A stretch of 64,000 bases of DNA from Isoetes taiwanensis (lineage: Eukaryota; Streptophyta; Lycopodiopsida; Isoetales; Isoetaceae). Shown here piece after piece: positions 58,310 through 64,000 of the stretch (position 1 is its first letter; every line of letters begins with the position of its first letter). Below the pieces are notes generated by a model. It worked only from the letters and a program-made list of their open reading frames with translations. It ran no database searches and was not told the DNA's origin. A program made the position numbers and the translations under genes. The DNA is taken from NCBI GenBank assembly GCA_021234155.1, contig JAJEKV010000052.1:2040077-2104076 (forward strand). Reading direction: 5' to 3'.

Positions 58310-58314
58310 ATAAG
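58310..58314. repeat. Right target-site duplication of Gypsy-A (ATAAG)
   Basis: Matches 21,563-21,567. Confidence 0.9.
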
Positions 58315-61300
58315 CTTTTCCTATGGGGAGGAAAATGCGAGACCTCCTATGTATTCTTGTATAATGTATCTAGACATGCTACATGCTTGGATACCATGGT
58401 TATGTGTCAAGGTTACATTATGTTAGCATGTATTTGTTAAATATTTGACATCATATTGTGGTAGAACGTGAATGTGATCTTTTCTCTATGATATCATTGC
58501 AAGTGTTAGCATTATTCCTAATAAATGCATAGAAAATGCATTGAATTATGCCTCTTGATTCTTGGATCATACGATGATAAATATGGTTTAAACTCTGGCA
58601 TGTGGGGCATGTGCTAAATTCTTGGCTGACACATGAGTGCATAATCTCCGGGGCCGGAGTCCATTTGCGGTGGCTTGGACTCGTGGTTGTTTCTTGTTCT
58701 TGACATAGAGTGTTGTGACTTTAACGAGGGTGCTCCGTCGCGCTACATGGCTTGGAACTGGTCCCCTAGCGCTGGACGCAGGCTAGGAGGGTGTGTACAC
58801 ATGAGGCTTACCCCACTCATATTTGCTGCAGGGCCTGATCAACCGGGTGGCCTTCATAGAATCGGTGTAGGCACTGTATGCTTATGGATATCTCATGGTT
58901 TCTCATTGTCTCATGGTTATCTCTTGGTTATTGTAAGGTTATGACATGTGCATTTACAACTTATTTGGATGGCTTGATGATGTTTTGATTCTTATTATCA
59001 TTGTTCATATTATGTGCTAATACCGCATTGCCAGTTTCTAGCATAGGGGGATTCTTAGGTGAGGCAGCTAAGTCTGAGAATTATTCTTGTGCTTGGTACA
59101 TCGTACATGTTTCTTGTTGATTATTGCATCATTTTCTAAATGCCTCAAACCCCCACGTAGTCTTTAAGACTAACTCCACGTGTTCATGGTGTAAGCAATT
59201 TCAAAAGTAGCAGAATATAGCAGGATAATTGACGGGCACAACTGGGTGCAGTCTTCACTTATTGGGAATCTGTATGCCTTTAGAAAGGCCTTATCATTTC
59301 TGGAGCTTATAGATATTAAACTGCATATCATTATCTTATATGCGAAAAGAGTGTTATACAATTATGTTTCAAATATATATGTACTAACTGTGGATTTGAA
59401 GACAAAGATTTTACCAAGATTTCTTCAGTAGGATTGCATCATTCAACTCATGCACATGCATACTAATTTGACATTGACTCATGCAAGATTAGATGGGATT
59501 TCGAGTTGCCTGGAGGGTGAACCCGGCAGGTCGGTACAGTTGGCATCAGAGCATAGTTGGATCATTGGTGTTGACATGGTAGATTATAAATTTCAGCTGA
59601 GATTATTGGTTATTGGATGGTGATAATGTTTCAAATCATGTAGAGATGATGATCTAGAATGTGCGACGGATCTGTCAAGTATGGAAATGTAATGACATGA
59701 TATCCTAGTATTGGTTTCTTTAATTATATTTCTGTGGTAGATCCTCTCGAGGGATGCATGTGATCAAGGAAATAATTCTAGTTTAATACAGAACAAAACA
59801 TGAAGGACGCTAATAGAAACGTCTTCTTGTGGAGCATGAACAGTGAAGTTGAATGATGTGAAGGTATGGCTTTTACATTTGCTTATTTTCTCTACAATTG
59901 GTAGATGGAGGAGTGATAGACCCTATTGGCAAATGTATTTTGGAATAAAGTGCAAAAGAATGTGAAAGCAGAATTTCATTATGTACGAAGGTGAGCTTTC
60001 CTTATCATATCGGATGAATTGTTTTTGCATTACGGAGATATTAAATGGCTTGCTAGTAATGGGCCTAGATATTTGAGTATGAGATGTTAATATATTCTCG
60101 CATGTTCTTGTTGAATCATTTTGATACAGGTTATATCTGAGTTCAGGGTCACAACAACGCAGCTAAAATAAGATATAAGCTGAGGTTAAGTTTGCCTGGA
60201 TTGCATTTGATAGTTCAAGTTGTCAAGATGGCTAGTTTGGGCATCTTGTAAAGATAGTTATGGCATTGATTGACATAGAAGAAAATGCCATTATTTTATA
60301 CAACGACTCTATTTTGAGATTAAAGCTATGTGCAGGTTCTTGTATAAGCGGTCTTTTGTGAATGTTTCTATCCAAGGTTATAGCTGAAGAGGATTTGGAG
60401 GATTTGAAAGATTCTCATAAATGTCAAGGGCAAAAGTAAGTGCTTTTCAGAACACACAGATTTGGTCAAAGGATTGAGTAAATAGAGAATGATCTTAAAC
60501 ATTTGATCAAGATAGGTTGAGAAATAACTTGAGCTATGTTGGATGTATAGTAGAATATAGATTTTGTCCATGTTGCAAATGCTAATTGAAATAGCCATAT
60601 CCTTGGTGGTAGGAAGCATTAGTGGCAGACATAACAGTGGAACCTAAAAGTATAAGGACATACCTGAGCTGAGGTGGAAGGAAATGTTACAGCAAGGTGA
60701 AATGCCACATTTGAAATTATATAATTTGATAGGAAGTTACTACAGCAATAAGCTCAAGAAGTTGGGGTTATTGCCCATATACTTGTGCTCTCTTATCGAG
60801 TCGTTTGAGGGATATATTGAAAGGATGTTAATTTCATCACAATATATCAAGGAAAGTAAGCATCTGTTGGGGATTGCATCATTGGATCCTTGCTAGTGAT
60901 GGAAGGAATCTTGATGGTTTGAATGGTTTATATTAGTTCGACGTATTCTATCCCGGGTTAGTAAAGGAGCTAATTGGATTATATGTGAGAGCATGCCAAC
61001 AATTTTTTGAGTGTAAGGCGTTGTTTGATATGTGAAATAAGGGCTTTTATAGCTTGACTGGTGTCTCGAAAAAGTCAGCGCTACGCAATAGAAATTAACC
61101 TATATGTAATGGGCATGGGCAGGTGAGCAATGTCTATCGAGATTACTTTTATAGCTTAAGGAATTTGATAAGTATTTCATATGTTAAATAGGCTTCTTTG
61201 AGAGAACCTATATTGTAGACTATGATTGTAATCCTCTTATATTGATTATCTGTTCTTTAGAGCCTTGAGATACCCAGATTGGGGGACACAACTATGTATC

Positions 61301-61377
61301 CTACTTGTCACTTTTTGGATTTGGCCATCCAAAAGTTTCGTGTGAGTACATATTGAGTTCGATCTGAGCATTTATGT
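58315..61377. other. No gene; probable remnant of another LTR element
   Basis: GTACAGTTGGCATCAGAGC at 59,534-59,552 resembles an LTR end followed by a mutated tRNA-Met primer-binding site (TGGCATCAGAGC). This suggests a plus-strand LTR to its left and a decayed internal region to its right. No gag or pol residue can be recognised in 59,553-61,377, and the LTR start is not visible. Confidence 0.35.
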
Positions 61378-61866
61378 TGTCATGAACCTACGCGAAAACA
61401 AGGAAAATACGCAAGAAATACGGAAGAAATATGCCAAGATCGGCAAAGCATCTAATATATGAACATGAATCAAGAGTACAATGGCCCGAAGGCAAGCAGG
61501 AACACGAGACAGATGCCTAGAAGGCTCAAGACTGGCGTTGAACTAGAATGATTCAACAAGAAGGGGATGCCTCCTTATATATCTAGGCCAACGGTCGGGA
61601 TCATGCCACTTCAATGGATGAGATCATGCCAAGTGTCGTGCATGCATGTAGGTTCTAGAATATTCTAGAACCTCCTGGAAACAGCCCCACATATGAGAAA
61701 GACATGAATGTCTTTAACAAATATTGGTAGTGCGCTTGGCAAAGGTATGTGACTTACAACTGGAAGGTTGCAAGTTCAAACCTTGTCCTTTTGCATCCGT
61801 CTGACGATCACCTTTTGTACATACAAGTATAATATTCGTATGATACGAATATCCGTATGGTCGTCA
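61378..61866 (-). repeat. 3' LTR of a minus-strand chromovirus
   Basis: 489 bp. On the minus strand it starts TGACGACCATACGG after the purine run GGAGGGGAATAG and ends GGTTCATGACA (TG...CA). It includes ATACGAATATCCGTATGG, a short palindrome near the start. Confidence 0.75.
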
Positions 61867-62625
61867 TACTATTCCCCTCCTACGACGGCGACGAGTCCTT
61901 GGAGCTGGGGCCGGAGTACTCAAACTTGGCTTATCCAGGTAACGTCGGTGAAACTCCGCAATTTTATCAGGAGCATTAGTCAGATTCTCGGCAGGCTCCC
62001 AGGTTCTACTTGGCGAGTAACCTTCCCAATCGACAAAGAAATGCAATCGTCTATGAAGAAACTTAGATTCCAGAATCTCTCGAACCTCGAACTCCTCATG
62101 ATCATCAATTTCTACTGGTGGTGGCTGCGGAGGAACGCGATCCGGGAAAGTATTAACTATGTAGGGCTCCAATAGAGAAACATGAAATACTGGATGGAGC
62201 CGAACAACTGGAGAGAGCTCGAGCCGAAATGCCACATTGTTGATCTGAGTCGTGATCCGATAAGAACCAAGGCGACGATAGTCAAGCTTGTTGCAGGGTT
62301 GTGTAGGGGAGGTCCCTATGAAGAAGCCAAACAAAGTCACCAACGTGAAATTTGGAAGCTCCCTGCCGATGCAAATCGTCATAATGCCAATAGCGTTCTT
62401 GTGCTTGGTGAAGATGATGTTGAAGATCTGATTGAAGAGCCTGGAGTTTCTCAAGTTGAGACTCGGCACTAAGATTGACAGAGTCACCGCCAGCGACACT
62501 AAGGGACCAACGAGGATGCTGACCAGAGTTCAGAAAGAACAGAGTCTAGCTAATGGAAGCATGTACGGAGTTATTATAGGAAAACTCAGCTAATGGAAGA
62601 TAATCGACCCAATCATTCTGCTAAT
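61864..62625 (-). pseudogene. Chromovirus integrase C-terminus with chromodomain, 5' cut
   Basis: On the minus strand: VDYLPLAEFSYNNSVHASIS (62,600), FFLNSGQHPR, LHRQGASKFHVGDFVWLL (near 62,340), then after a frame change KLDYRRLGSYRITTQIN and LHPVFHVSLLEPYI. The chromodomain is EFEVREILESKFLHRRLHFF with VDWEGYSPSRTWEPAENL, then a basic tail RTRRRRRRGIV. The stop TGA is made by the first three bases of the LTR. It is cut upstream at 62,625 by another LTR. The chromodomain itself is intact and unbroken. One stop lies before LFFLNSG. Confidence 0.88.
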
Positions 62626-63075
62626 TGTTAGAGCCTGAACTCTAACCTTGCAAGAAGGATGAAAAACCCAACAATACAAGCTCAATCTATCAGAACAAGG
62701 CAATGCACAACACAAAGAATCCTCATCTCCATAGCTAGATCAAACAAAATACTCTCTCCATACACCGTCCTTCTCTCTCTCTGTTCTTCTCTGCTCAGAT
62801 AATCCTGCTCATGATGGCTCCACAATGCATACGTGCAAATATCCTGCACGCGTGCATGCGCATACATCACTCCATATACGGTATACTATCTTCTATACCA
62901 CCTCAATAGTGGTGAATGTGGTTAGTGGTGACAAGTGTGGTGAGTGGTGTGGTGAGTGGTGACGACCCCAACAGTGGCGACCACAGTGGGAAAATATGCC
63001 ACTCCGTGGCGGAGAACCCACAACAAAACATATTACTATGGTCCTTGGGACATGTCCCCAAATGACACATTTACA
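62626..63075 (-). repeat. 3' LTR of a second minus-strand Gypsy
   Basis: 450 bp, plus-strand ends TGTTAGAGCC and CATTTACA (TG...CA). On the minus strand a purine run TTGAGGAGGG precedes it. It lies directly against the cut integrase of the chromovirus, so this Gypsy inserted into that element. Confidence 0.75.
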
Positions 63076-63353
63076 CCCTCCTCAAATTCAAACAAATTGG
63101 TCCAAAATGACAGTTACGAAACAGAGCCTCTGTAACTATGGCAAACTTGGAAAGCTGATATCTTGAGTTTCAGGCCTCCGTTTGACCTGCACCATAGCTC
63201 GTTGGATTCGTATCGCCGAAATGCATCTTTTGATGTAGGATAGATGAAGTATTATGGAACTGTCACCACCTGTTTTTACAGAAAAACGACCTGCTGTAAC
63301 CCAAAAATTCTCCACAATTCTCTCAGAATTGAGCTATGCCAAATCCAAATCCC
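63076..63353 (-). other. 3' untranslated part of the second Gypsy
   Basis: Between the integrase stop (63,354) and the LTR. No frame. Confidence 0.5.
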
Positions 63354-64000
63354 TTAGAATAACACGTCTCTCTCAAAATAAGGCCTGAGATCCTTGCCAT
63401 TTCTGGGATTAGGCAGCAATTCCCCTTCTGGAGTCATCAAGTAGAAAGCCCCACCTGGTACCTCTTTATCAATCAGAAATGGGCCTTCCCATGGGCTTTG
63501 AAATTTGGATAGATGCTTCTTAGTGGTCCTGCACAACACCAATTGCCCTTCCTCAAATGGATTGACAACCTGTAACTTGTCTTTGATAAGCTTTACTTTC
63601 TGTTTATGCCTCATATTGAAGTCTGCTGCTTCTTGTCTCATCTCTTGCAATTGCAAAAAAATCATCCATCCTATTATGCACTTGATTTGGAGTTGGAACT
63701 TCTCCTAAATTCTCATAATAAGGGAGCTCCACAAATGAACACAAAGGAATATCCAAATGAATAGGCATCACAGCTTGCACTCCATAAACCAATTCAAATG
63801 GTGTAAATCCCCAGAGCTAACTTGTAAGTACACCAAACTCCATAAGGCACCCGTCAAGGCTTCATGCCAATTTCTTTGATTATCCTTCACCGCTTTTTGG
63901 CCAAGATAGCTTTCAGAATTTTGTTAGTAGACTCAACTTGTCCATTTCCCCTGTGGATAATAAGCGTAAGCTTGTACATGTTGAACACCAATCTTCTCTA
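63354..64000 (-). pseudogene. Gypsy integrase C-terminus, running off the window
   Basis: Two overlapping frames: MVYGVQAVMPIHLDIPLCSF (63,792) and QLQEMRQEAADFNMRHKQKV, then VNPFEEGQLVLCRTTKKHLS, FQSPWEGPFLIDKEV, GGAFYLMTPEGELLPNP and a stop at 63,354. This is the end of a Gypsy integrase of the type without chromodomain (Tat-like by its LVYG.EAV.P motif and GAF/L end). A one-base frame change lies near 63,620-63,640. Upstream to 64,000 more integrase sequence continues (QVHAYAYYPQGKWTS-type residues). The rest of the element is outside. Confidence 0.8.

Noticed and set aside
1-64000. CRISPR arrays, bacterial operons or organellar genes
   Set aside because: No regularly spaced repeats, no bacterial gene families and no organellar genes were seen.

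Overview
This is nuclear DNA of a land plant. The only RNA gene is one cytosolic-type tRNA-Gly(CCC). Two broken host-like genes with introns (a NUDT19-type Nudix hydrolase and an NBR1-like ZZ zinc finger) are typical of plants. The rest is transposable elements in various stages of decay. The transposon mix, including a multi-exon DDE-like family I associate with non-seed plants, makes a fern or similar lineage my best guess; this is inference. There is no bacterial or organellar signal.

Layout. 0.7-3.4 kb (-): decayed DDE-like transposase gene. 5.5-7.1 kb (+): LTR of a Gypsy family related to Gypsy-A, with polypurine tract. 7.1-17 kb: the most host-like stretch, with tRNA-Gly(CCC) at 11.1 kb, a NUDT19-like pseudogene at 12.7-13.9 kb and an NBR1-like fragment next to one arm of a 170-bp inverted repeat at 14.6-16.9 kb. 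17.8-21.6 kb: three 3' ends of one LINE family. 21,568-58,309 (-): Gypsy-A, a chromovirus-like LTR element with a 5-bp target duplication (ATAAG) on both sides. It carries a Copia element (24,444-29,366, duplication AAGGT, LTRs identical by eye), a MITE (36,421-36,742), and in its 5' LTR a partial tandem dimer of another Gypsy (Gypsy-B, 38,503-57,067), each unit with a LINE in pol. 61.4-62.6 kb (-): 3' end of another chromovirus. 62.6-64 kb (-): 3' end of another Gypsy that cuts into it.

The main discovery is Gypsy-A. Between its primer-binding site and gag-pol it has two extra genes. The first encodes a histone H3-like protein: it starts with MARTKQTA, the start of canonical H3, continues through a long charged region and ends in a complete H3 histone fold. 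The second encodes an unrecognised protein with an acidic stretch. Each is preceded by its own TATA box (TATAAATA) and by two copies of one 68-bp palindrome about 190-200 bp apart. So a retrotransposon with a C-terminal chromodomain, a module that in this class commonly reads modified H3 tails, also carried an H3 mimic under a duplicated promoter-like cassette. In this copy the H3 gene is dead (three one-base frame changes, one stop, the MITE), so function must be tested on intact relatives.

In the 38.5-58.3 kb tandem, the two Gypsy-B units disagree mainly by small changes around CAG/CTG and C/G-rich triplets, so some broken frames there may be sequencing or polishing error.
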